5,154 bases of DNA from Rikenellaceae bacterium (GTDB lineage: Bacteria; Bacteroidota; Bacteroidia; Bacteroidales; Rikenellaceae), in contig JAITVB010000145.1 of the NCBI GenBank assembly GCA_031286025.1, forward strand, positions 1 to 5,154. Reading direction: 5' to 3'. Shown here in pieces: positions 1 to 5,154 of this stretch (position 1 is its first letter; each line of letters opens with the position of its first letter). The notes beneath the pieces are model-generated. The model did no database searches. It had not been told where the DNA came from and worked only from the letters and a program-made list of their open reading frames with translations. Position numbers and translations under genes: made by a program.

Positions 1-245
1 TGTCGCTCGATTACGAGGTGAGTTGCAAAGAACTCGATTTCCTGGTTGGATTTGCCGAAGACTATCCCGGCGTGGTCGGCGCCCGGATGATGGGGGGGGG
101 CTTTGGCGGCTGCACGATCAACCTGGTCGAGGAAGGAGCCTTCGAAAGCTTTGTCGACGAGGCCCTCGGCCGTTACGAAAAACGTTTTCAGAAGGCGGCC
201 CGCCGTATCGACGTGGTAATCGGCGACGGCGCCTCCGGAAAGTAG
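1..245 (+). CDS. galK: Galactokinase, C-terminal end (5' partial)
   Basis: Galactokinase phosphorylates alpha-D-galactose with ATP to galactose 1-phosphate, the entry step of the Leloir pathway, in the cytoplasm. Only the last 80 codons are present: the frame is read from base 3 to a TAG stop at 243-245, and the start lies outside the window. Two family signatures are visible. The stretch [14 protein letters not shown] resembles the segment before the last motif of GalK, and [17 protein letters not shown] is GHMP-kinase motif 3, the glycine-rich loop near the phosphate/substrate site. The usual form is GARMTGGGFGG. Here the threonine is methionine, which I recall as common in Bacteroidota galactokinases. 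The GGGFGG codons begin in a run of nine G's (92-100). An internal GTG at base 18 could be mistaken for a start, but homology continues upstream of it. No clear terminator follows. Another GHMP kinase is possible, but the combined signatures fit GalK best. Confidence 0.93.
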   Translation, partial: SLDYEVSCKELDFLVGFAEDYPGVVGARMMGGGFGGCTINLVEEGAFESFVDEALGRYEKRFQKAARRIDVVIGDGASGK

Positions 246-309
246 GGGCGCGGGAATGCACCGAATTACCCATAACAATATGTCAAAGGATAATCCCCCA
301 AAAATAATG

Positions 310-317
310 TACCTTTG
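310..317 (+). promoter_or_regulatory. Bacteroidota -7 box (TACCTTTG) before the phosphate transporter
   Basis: TACCTTTG matches the Bacteroidota primary-sigma consensus TAnnTTTG exactly and lies 20 bases before the ATG at 338. Transcription would begin near 322-326, giving a leader of only about 12-16 bases. No good TTG or TTTG -33 box is seen at the usual 19-21 base spacing (about 286-290 reads AAAGG), so the promoter may be weak or activator-dependent. It suggests the transporter is transcribed separately from galK. This is inferred from a motif only. Confidence 0.55.
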
Positions 318-337
318 AATAACAAAAAACAACTTTA

Positions 338-2056
338 ATGAACGGAATCTTTACTGCGTTGACAATCATCGGTTCGCTCGGTTTGTTCCTCTACGGGATG
401 AAGCTGATGAGCGAATCGCTCCAACAGGTGGCCGGCAACAAACTCAGGGATATCCTGGCGGCCATGACTTCGACCCCTCTCAAACGCATTCTGGTGGGGA
501 CGTTCATCACCGCGATCATCCAGTCGTCGAGCGCAACGACGGTGATGATCATCAGTTTTGTCAACGCCGAACTGATCACCCTTGTCCAATCGATCGGCCT
601 CATCATGGGGGCCAACATTGGGACGACGACCACCGCCTGGCTCATCTCGTTGTTCGGGTTCAAGGTCGATCTGGGAACGTTGGCCATTCCCCTGATCGCT
701 TTCGGGTTCCCGCTGCTCTTTATGCGCAATCCGCGCACCCGGTCGTTCGGGGGATTTATCATCGGTTTTTCGCTGCTTTTCCTCGGGCTCGACCTGATGA
801 AGCAGTCGATGGCCGGACTGCAGGACGATCCATCCGTGCTGCATTTCCTGGCCAGTTTCAGTAACCGGGGAGCATGGTCGGTGCTGTTGTTCGTCTTTAT
901 CGGGACGGTGTTGACGATCATCATCCAGTCGTCGAGTGCGACGATGGCGTTGACGATCATTATGTGCAACAACGGTTGGATCCCGTTCGACTGCGCCGCG
1001 GCGATGGTGTTGGGCGAGAATATAGGTACCACGATCACAGCCAACCTCGCGGCTGTCGTAGCCAACGCCGATGCCCGTCGGGCTGCCCGTGCCCATCTGA
1101 TATTCAATCTGATCGGGGTGATTTGGATGCTGTGCATCTTCCCGTATTTCCTCAAATTCACAGGCCTTATCGTTGAAACTTTCGGCAGCAATTCGCCGGT
1201 GAGCGATCCTCAATCGCGGCCGATGGCGTTGGCGTTATTCCATACGTTGTTTAACGTGGTCAATACCTGCATTCTGGTGTGGTTCACTCCCCAGATCGCC
1301 AGGCTCTCTTTGAAAATGGTGCGGCGGAAGAAGGATAAACCTCAGGTTCGGATGACCCACATGGAGTCGGGAATGTTGGCTGCTCCGGAATTATCTATTT
1401 ATCAGGCTTATAGAGAATTAGTCAGTTACAGCAACCAATCCTCAAAAATGTTCGGTTTTGTCCGCACACTGTTCCAGGAAACCGATCCGGCGGAATTCGA
1501 AAAAACCTACGAGCACATTGTCAGATATGAAACGATCAGCGACAGGCTCGAATCGGAAATGTACAACTACCTCTCGCGGATGGCTCAGGAAGATATGGGG
1601 GCCGAAGGGTTCGGCCGGGTGCAGGTGATGTTCAAGGTGATTTCGGACATCGAGATCATGTCCGACTGCAGCTACAAATTGGCTAAGGCGATCAGGGACA
1701 AACGCGTCCGCGGCATTGGGTTCACGCAGGAAATGCACGACGGAGTCAACCGGATGTTTGACTTGATCGACCGCTCGATCCTGTTGATGGATGCCAACAT
1801 CAGCCATGCTTTTGATGAAAAGCAGCCGATCCGCGACGTTTATGCCCTCGAAAAGCAGATCAATGACCTTGAAGGGGAGTTGCGTGAGAAATACCTTTAT
1901 TCGATCGACGGGCAGGAGGTGACTTTTCCGGCCGGGATCGTCTTCTCGGAAATCATCGGCGAAGCCGAGCGTCTGGCCGACACGATCGAGCAAATTTCTG
2001 AAGATATTCTGAATATCGTGCCTCATACCCAGAAGGATAAGAGCGATGACAATTGA
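338..2056 (+). CDS. Na+/phosphate cotransporter family protein with C-terminal PhoU-like domain
   Basis: A 572-residue inner-membrane protein of the Na/Pi cotransporter family (NptA/SLC34-like, PF02690). It has the two inverted-repeat signatures: QSSSAT at residues 62-67 with GANIGTT at 91-97, and QSSSAT at 197-202 with GENIGTT at 226-232. In SLC34 proteins the QSSSAT loops form the sodium/phosphate site. Hydrophobic helices fill residues 1-325, and a basic stretch (KMVRRKKDK, about 326-334) marks the cytoplasmic exit. Residues 355-560 are a charged, helical, PhoU-like domain (RYETISDRLESEMYNYLSRM, then DIEIMSDCSYKLAKAI). This matches the architecture and length of E. coli YjbB, which has been linked to phosphate export, so the direction of transport cannot be read from sequence. 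The ATG at 338 follows a -7 box and has no Shine-Dalgarno, as is usual in this phylum. The 3' end overlaps the biotin ligase gene by 11 bases. Family is secure; exact role is inferred. Confidence 0.95.
   Translation: MNGIFTALTIIGSLGLFLYGMKLMSESLQQVAGNKLRDILAAMTSTPLKRILVGTFITAIIQSSSATTVMIISFVNAELITLVQSIGLIMGANIGTTTTAWLISLFGFKVDLGTLAIPLIAFGFPLLFMRNPRTRSFGGFIIGFSLLFLGLDLMKQSMAGLQDDPSVLHFLASFSNRGAWSVLLFVFIGTVLTIIIQSSSATMALTIIMCNNGWIPFDCAAAMVLGENIGTTITANLAAVVANADARRAARAHLIFNLIGVIWMLCIFPYFLKFTGLIVETFGSNSPVSDPQSRPMALALFHTLFNVVNTCILVWFTPQIARLSLKMVRRKKDKPQVRMTHMESGMLAAPELSIYQAYRELVSYSNQSSKMFGFVRTLFQETDPAEFEKTYEHIVRYETISDRLESEMYNYLSRMAQEDMGAEGFGRVQVMFKVISDIEIMSDCSYKLAKAIRDKRVRGIGFTQEMHDGVNRMFDLIDRSILLMDANISHAFDEKQPIRDVYALEKQINDLEGELREKYLYSIDGQEVTFPAGIVFSEIIGEAERLADTIEQISEDILNIVPHTQKDKSDDN
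2033..2037 (+). promoter_or_regulatory. Shine-Dalgarno (AAGGA) for the biotin ligase
   Basis: AAGGA, within AGAAGGA, lies 8 bases before the ATG at 2046 and inside the last codons of the phosphate transporter gene. It supports 2046 as the true start. The other three complete starts in the window (338, 2957, 3924) have no comparable purine motif, so this overlapping gene appears to rely on ribosome recruitment within the upstream message. Confidence 0.6.
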
Positions 2057-2822
2057 TCCGGCGGCCGGATTCCGTTTGGCGGCAACCCGGACAGGATTGC
2101 GTTTGCATTTTTTTCCGGAAACAGCTTCTACCAATGATGAAGCCCGCGACAGGAAATACTGCCACGGTGATGTCGTATTGGCTGAAAACCAGTTGGCCGG
2201 ACGTGGCCAACGAGGCAACGGTTGGGCCGGCGGGGTGGGGGAGAACCTCACTTTCTCCCTCGTCATCGAGCCGGCGACATTGCCGTTCGAAAAACCTTTC
2301 TTGCTGTCTGAAGCGACGGCGGTGGCCCTGGTCGAAACGCTTGGCGATTTCGGCATCGGGGCGGCGATCAAATGGCCCAATGACATTTACGTGGGCGAGC
2401 GGAAAATTTCCGGTGTGCTGATCGAAAACGACCTGATGGGCGATCGGTTTACAAAAAGCGTTGTCGGGATCGGTCTAAACGTCAATCAGCGGGTGTTCGA
2501 CCCGTCGCTGCCCAATCCCGTTTCGATGGCCCAGGTCGGTGGGCGGACATTTGACAGGACGGACGTGTTCGGGGTGTTGCTCGGACGGCTCGTGGCGCGT
2601 CTTTGGGGTTTTTCTGAAGGAGATCTTGATGCGGCGGCACTCGAAAAACGTTATTTTTCGCTGTTGTATCGCGGCGGCGGAGTTTTTCGGTATCGCGACG
2701 TGGCCATGGATGAGCGTTTCGAGGCCCGGATCGAGCGTGTCGAACCTTCCGGCGAATTGACGCTCGTCCGCCCCGACGGCACCCGAAAAGGCTTTTTCTT
2801 TAAAGAGGTGGAGTTTTTGTAG
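2046..2822 (+). CDS. birA: Biotin--[acetyl-CoA-carboxylase] ligase, monofunctional
   Basis: Biotin-protein ligase activates biotin with ATP to biotinyl-5'-AMP and transfers it to a lysine of biotin carboxyl carrier domains, as in acetyl-CoA carboxylase; it is cytoplasmic. The 258-residue product starts directly with the catalytic domain. ETASTNDEA (25-33) is the start signature, GRGQRGNGW (52-60) the biotinyl-AMP loop, KWPNDIYV (109-116) the core motif, KISGVLIE (120-127) carries the ATP/biotin-site strand, and GIGLNVNQ (141-148) follows. The small C-terminal domain ends in FFFKEVEFL. E. coli BirA is about 320 residues with an N-terminal helix-turn-helix; that part is missing here, so this protein should not repress biotin genes itself. 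In the GRGRRG loop, the position of E. coli Arg118 is Gln55. The start overlaps the end of the phosphate transporter by 11 bases in another frame, so the two are probably co-transcribed. No biotin synthesis genes are visible nearby. Confidence 0.95.
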   Translation: MTIDPAAGFRLAATRTGLRLHFFPETASTNDEARDRKYCHGDVVLAENQLAGRGQRGNGWAGGVGENLTFSLVIEPATLPFEKPFLLSEATAVALVETLGDFGIGAAIKWPNDIYVGERKISGVLIENDLMGDRFTKSVVGIGLNVNQRVFDPSLPNPVSMAQVGGRTFDRTDVFGVLLGRLVARLWGFSEGDLDAAALEKRYFSLLYRGGGVFRYRDVAMDERFEARIERVEPSGELTLVRPDGTRKGFFFKEVEFL

Positions 2823-2883
2823 AAAAGGTGACAGAAATCCCCTAATCTTACCCTAAAGTCTCGTTTTAGTGTATTCGCAGGCG

Positions 2884-2900
2884 ATTTTTACGCTAAAAAT
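2884..2900. promoter_or_regulatory. Perfect palindrome ATTTTTA-CGC-TAAAAAT: weak terminator or operator
   Basis: Two 7-base arms (2884-2890 and 2894-2900) are exact reverse complements around a CGC loop. T-rich sequence follows (2901-2930), so on the + strand it could end the birA transcript as an intrinsic terminator. However, the stem is entirely A-T and would be unstable as RNA. It directly abuts the candidate -33 element at 2901, which fits a transcription-factor operator equally well. The sequence alone does not decide. Confidence 0.4.
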
Positions 2901-2931
2901 TTCGTTTTTCTTCGTTTTTTTATTATTTTTG
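2901..2931 (+). promoter_or_regulatory. Bacteroidota-type promoter for the aldolase-symporter operon
   Basis: TATTTTTG at 2924-2931 matches the -7 consensus TAnnTTTG exactly. TTCG at 2901-2904, one base off the -33 box TTTG, lies 19 bases upstream of it, within the accepted spacing. Transcription would start near 2936-2940, giving a leader of about 20 bases to the ATG at 2957. The spacer is so T-rich that a chance match is possible, but the position fits the gene start. Confidence 0.5.
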
Positions 2932-2945
2932 AGAAAATATTTTCT
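2932..2945. promoter_or_regulatory. Perfect 14-base palindrome AGAAAATATTTTCT at the predicted transcription start
   Basis: The sequence is its own reverse complement over all 14 bases and begins immediately after the -7 box, so it covers the expected +1 site. A dimeric regulator bound here would block initiation. It differs in sequence from the palindrome at 2884-2900, so the two need not bind the same protein. It is composed almost only of A and T in an AT-rich spacer, so chance remains a real alternative. Confidence 0.35.
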
Positions 2946-2956
2946 TATCCGAACCT

Positions 2957-3883
2957 ATGACTACAACCCAACTTCCGTTGCGGGGCATCATCCCCCCGAT
3001 GGTCACTCCCCTGATCGACAACGATACCCTCGATAAAGTCGGCGTGGAACGCTTGGTCGAGCACATGATCGCCGGGGGTATTCACGGTCTTTTCGCTCTC
3101 GGAACCACCGGCGAAGCCCCCAGTCTGAGCTACGACATCCGTTACCAACTCGTCGAACTTTCCTGTAAGATCGTCAATGGAAGAATTCCCGTTTTGGTGG
3201 GAATCACCGACACCTCTATCTCGGAAAGCCTCGCCTTGGCCGAACATGCCGCTCGCTGCGGCGCTGCGGCGGTGGTTTCTGCTCCGCCCTACTACTTCGC
3301 TCCGGCCCAACAGGAGTTGATCGAGTATTATACGGAGTTGGCCGACGCATTGCCTTTGCCTCTCTACTTATATAATATGCCCTCGCACGTAAAAGTGATC
3401 TTCGAGCCGCAGACCGTCCGCACGTTGTCGGAGCACCCCAACGTGGCGGGTCTCAAGGACAGCTCGTCGAACATGGTCTATTTCAACTCGTTGGTCCACA
3501 TCATGCACGACAAACCTGAATTTTCGCTGCTCGTGGGCCCCGAAGAACTGACGGCCGAATGTGTTCTGTTGGGCGGCCATGGCGGCGTGAACGGCGGCGC
3601 CAACATTTTTCCGGAATTATACGTCGAGCTCTATAATGCCGCATTGGCCTGCGATATCGTCCGCGTGCGCGAACTCCAAGCCCGCGTGATGGAGATCAGC
3701 ACCACCTTGTATAAAATAGGAAAATACGGTTCGAGTTTTTTGAAAGGCGTAAAATGTTCGCTCTCGCTGATGGGTATTTGCAGCGACTTCGCGGCTGCGC
3801 CTTTCCGGAAATTCCGGGCCGAAGAACGTGCGAAAGTACGTGAGATACTGGAGCGCCTGGGTGCAGAGATCAAAAATCCCTGA
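2957..3883 (+). CDS. DapA/NanA-superfamily class I aldolase or lyase, substrate unassigned
   Basis: A 308-residue TIM-barrel enzyme of the dihydrodipicolinate synthase/N-acetylneuraminate lyase superfamily (PF00701), which forms a Schiff base between a lysine and pyruvate or another 2-keto acid. Visible motifs are GTTGE (49-53, keto-acid carboxylate binding), PPYY (110-113), LYLYNMP with catalytic Tyr139, AGLKDSS with Schiff-base Lys167, and GGHGGVNGGAN (206-216). Length is normal for the family. It is probably not the lysine-biosynthesis enzyme: E. coli DapA has YNVPSR, whose Arg138 binds aspartate semialdehyde, while this protein has YNMPSH with His144. It also lacks the usual sialate-lyase GSTGE and K-x-T patterns (here GTTGE and KDS). 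The symporter gene 40 bases downstream points to catabolism of an imported acid, such as a sugar acid, sialic acid or hydroxyproline-type compound. The ATG at 2957 has no Shine-Dalgarno but follows a promoter. Superfamily is near certain; substrate is unknown. Confidence 0.93.
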   Translation: MTTTQLPLRGIIPPMVTPLIDNDTLDKVGVERLVEHMIAGGIHGLFALGTTGEAPSLSYDIRYQLVELSCKIVNGRIPVLVGITDTSISESLALAEHAARCGAAAVVSAPPYYFAPAQQELIEYYTELADALPLPLYLYNMPSHVKVIFEPQTVRTLSEHPNVAGLKDSSSNMVYFNSLVHIMHDKPEFSLLVGPEELTAECVLLGGHGGVNGGANIFPELYVELYNAALACDIVRVRELQARVMEISTTLYKIGKYGSSFLKGVKCSLSLMGICSDFAAAPFRKFRAEERAKVREILERLGAEIKNP

Positions 3884-3923
3884 TTGTCGGCGCAAACAAA
3901 CTGCTAACTCAAAAAACCAACCG

Positions 3924-5154
3924 ATGGCGACGGGAATCACCGCACTTGATTATATTGTTTTTTTTGTCTTTGTACTGGGCGTCGTTGTTCTGGGATGTTC
4001 GTTTTATTTTCGTAGCCGCAACAGCAGGAATTTCACTTCGGCCGGCGGCAATATGCCATCGTGGGTGGTGGGGATGTCGATCTTCGCCACGTTCGTTAGC
4101 AGCATCAGTTTTTTGGGGCTGCCTGGAGACGCCTATATGAAAAACTGGAACCCCTTCGTTTTCAGCCTGTCCATTCCGCTCGCCTCATGGTTGGCGGCCA
4201 AACTGTTCGTGCCGCTCTACCGCAGTATGAATAGCGTGTCGGCTTATAACTACCTCGAAGTGCGTTTCGGTTATTGGGCGCGGGCTTATGCCTCGTCGTG
4301 CTATTTGCTGACGCAGTTGGCGCGATCGGGGTCAATCCTGTTCCTAATGGCCCTGCCGATGAATTACATGTTGGGTTGGGACATCCCGACGATCGTCGTC
4401 GTCGCCGGGATCGCCACGCTCGTCTACTCGATGATGGGTGGGATCGCCGCCGTGATCTGGACCGACACGATTCAGGGGATCATTCTGATCGTCGGCGCAT
4501 TGGCTTGCGCCATCGTGCTGACCTTCTCGATGCCCGAGGGGCCGTCGCAATTGTTCGAAATCGCCCGCGAACACGATAAATTTTCGCTCGGCAGTTTTGG
4601 CATCTCGCTGAAGGAGCCGACTTTTTGGGTGATCCTGGTCTATGGGCTTTTCATCAACTTGCAGAACTACGGGATCGACCAGAATTACGTGCAACGCTAC
4701 ATGACGACAAAATCGGAACGTAGCGCCAAGATCTCGACGCTTTTCGGCGGGATACTCTATGTGCCGGTATCGTTGCTTTTCGTGTATATCGGCACCGCGC
4801 TGTTTGCCTACTACACGGCGCGTCCGGAACTGCTTCCGTCCGGGATTACCGGTGACCGTGTGTTTCCGTATTATATCATTTACGGGCTTCCGACCGGGAT
4901 TACCGGGCTGCTGATCGCTTCGATCTTCGCCGCCGGGATGAGTACCGTTTCGACTAGCATTAACAGCGCGTCGACAGTGATCCTGACCGACTTCGTCAAC
5001 CGCCTGTCGCCTGAAAAAGCGAGCGAAAAACGCAACATGGCCGTGCTTTACGGTTCGTCGGCCCTGTTGGGTTTGGGCGGGGTGATCGTCGGGCTGTTGA
5101 TGATGCGGGTCACCGGCGTACTCGATGCCTGGTGGAAACTTTCCTCTATCTTCT
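3924..5154 (+). CDS. Sodium:solute symporter (SSS family), 3' partial
   Basis: A Na+-coupled inner-membrane importer with the LeuT fold (SSS family, PF00474). From ATG 3924 the frame is open for 410 codons to the window edge, and the stop lies beyond it. The protein is a series of hydrophobic helices starting at about residue 8. Family landmarks are FATFVSSISFLGLP (54-67, the unwound helix), GGIAAVIWTDTIQG (172-185), and AAGMSTVSTSINSAST (336-351). Asp181, Ser340, Thr341, Ser343 and Thr344 fall where the Na2 and Na3 sodium ligands lie in Proteus SiaT (Asp182, Ser342/343/345/346, from memory). Arg134 in QLARSG lies at the position of SiaT Arg135, which binds the sialic acid carboxylate; other SiaT substrate residues are not kept (Ser81 for Gln82, Phe57 for Thr58). 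The gene starts 40 bases after the aldolase with no terminator or promoter between, so the two are probably one operon. Family is secure; substrate is inferred to be an organic acid. Confidence 0.92.
   Translation, partial: MATGITALDYIVFFVFVLGVVVLGCSFYFRSRNSRNFTSAGGNMPSWVVGMSIFATFVSSISFLGLPGDAYMKNWNPFVFSLSIPLASWLAAKLFVPLYRSMNSVSAYNYLEVRFGYWARAYASSCYLLTQLARSGSILFLMALPMNYMLGWDIPTIVVVAGIATLVYSMMGGIAAVIWTDTIQGIILIVGALACAIVLTFSMPEGPSQLFEIAREHDKFSLGSFGISLKEPTFWVILVYGLFINLQNYGIDQNYVQRYMTTKSERSAKISTLFGGILYVPVSLLFVYIGTALFAYYTARPELLPSGITGDRVFPYYIIYGLPTGITGLLIASIFAAGMSTVSTSINSASTVILTDFVNRLSPEKASEKRNMAVLYGSSALLGLGGVIVGLLMMRVTGVLDAWWKLSSIF

Larger units (their letters stand above)
2823..2956. other. AT-rich intergenic spacer with promoter and palindromes
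   Basis: These 134 bases separate birA from the aldolase gene and are far richer in A and T than either gene. They hold a weak inverted repeat (CTAAA at 2853-2857 with TTTAG at 2865-2869), a perfect palindrome at 2884-2900, a near-tandem pair TTCGTTTTTC/TTCGTTTTTT at 2901-2920, a -7 box at 2924-2931, and a second perfect palindrome at 2932-2945. I see no small open frame, tRNA or recognisable riboswitch. It probably contains both the end of the birA transcript and the promoter of the aldolase-symporter operon. Confidence 0.6.

Noticed and set aside
252..271. Possible hairpin after galK (GGGAAT with ATT-A-CCC)
   Set aside because: The stem is short, contains a bulge and is not followed by a T run, so it is not a credible intrinsic terminator.
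335..1213. Long open frames on the minus strand opposite the phosphate transporter (292 and 266 codons)
   Set aside because: Their products are low-complexity, rich in Arg, Asp, His and Gln or otherwise without any recognisable motif, and they lie wholly opposite a well-supported gene. They follow from the codon bias of the sense strand.
1442..2386. 314-codon minus-strand open frame crossing the transporter-ligase junction
   Set aside because: It is antisense to two clearly conserved proteins, and its product has no recognisable family features.
2945..3310. Minus-strand open frame of 121 codons over the start of the aldolase
   Set aside because: It is a shadow of the conserved aldolase reading frame, with a Gly/Asp/His-rich product that has no motif.
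2957..3883. Calling the aldolase dapA (4-hydroxy-tetrahydrodipicolinate synthase)
   Set aside because: The arginine of YNVPSR is histidine here, and the gene sits with a transporter, not with lysine-synthesis genes. Only the superfamily is supported.
2957..3883. Calling the aldolase nanA/nanL (sialate lyase)
   Set aside because: The GSTGE and K-x-T patterns usual in sialate lyases are absent, and no other sialic acid gene is in the window. The neighbouring symporter makes it possible but not supported.
4274..4694. Open frames on both strands inside the symporter (101 codons +, 116 codons -)
   Set aside because: The conserved symporter frame from 3924 runs through this region. The alternative products are Arg/Asp/His-rich and resemble nothing.

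Overview
The window looks like ordinary chromosome from a moderately GC-rich member of the Bacteroidota, possibly close to Alistipes/Rikenellaceae. The grounds are base composition (GC-rich genes, very AT-rich spacers), two exact matches to the Bacteroidota -7 promoter box TAnnTTTG placed just before genes, mostly absent Shine-Dalgarno sequences, and the style of the proteins. The genus is a guess. All recognised genes lie on the + strand, and I saw no RNA gene, insertion sequence, CRISPR array or prophage.

Layout. (1) 1-245: the last 80 residues of a galactokinase (Leloir pathway). (2) 246-337: spacer with a good -7 box at 310-317. (3) 338-2056: a complete 572-residue Na+/phosphate cotransporter-family protein with a C-terminal PhoU-like domain. 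(4) 2046-2822: a complete 258-residue biotin-protein ligase without a DNA-binding domain. It overlaps the phosphate gene by 11 bases and has the only convincing Shine-Dalgarno in the window. (5) 2823-2956: a 134-base AT-rich spacer with a -7 box and two perfect palindromes on either side of it. (6) 2957-3883: a complete 308-residue class I aldolase/lyase of the DapA/NanA superfamily. (7) 3924-5154: the first 410 residues of a sodium:solute symporter, open to the window edge.

How they work together. The phosphate transporter and biotin ligase form a translationally overlapping pair with no obvious functional link. The aldolase and symporter are 40 bases apart and are probably one operon that imports and then cleaves or dehydrates a small organic acid, perhaps a sialic or sugar acid. 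The aldolase lacks the arginine expected of true dihydrodipicolinate synthase and also lacks sialate-lyase signatures, so its substrate is open. The symporter keeps the sodium-site residues and has an arginine where the sialic acid transporter SiaT binds the substrate carboxylate.

There is no clear novel system here. The best leads are the unassigned aldolase-symporter pair and its palindrome-flanked promoter. No stretch of more than 300 bases lacks a gene.
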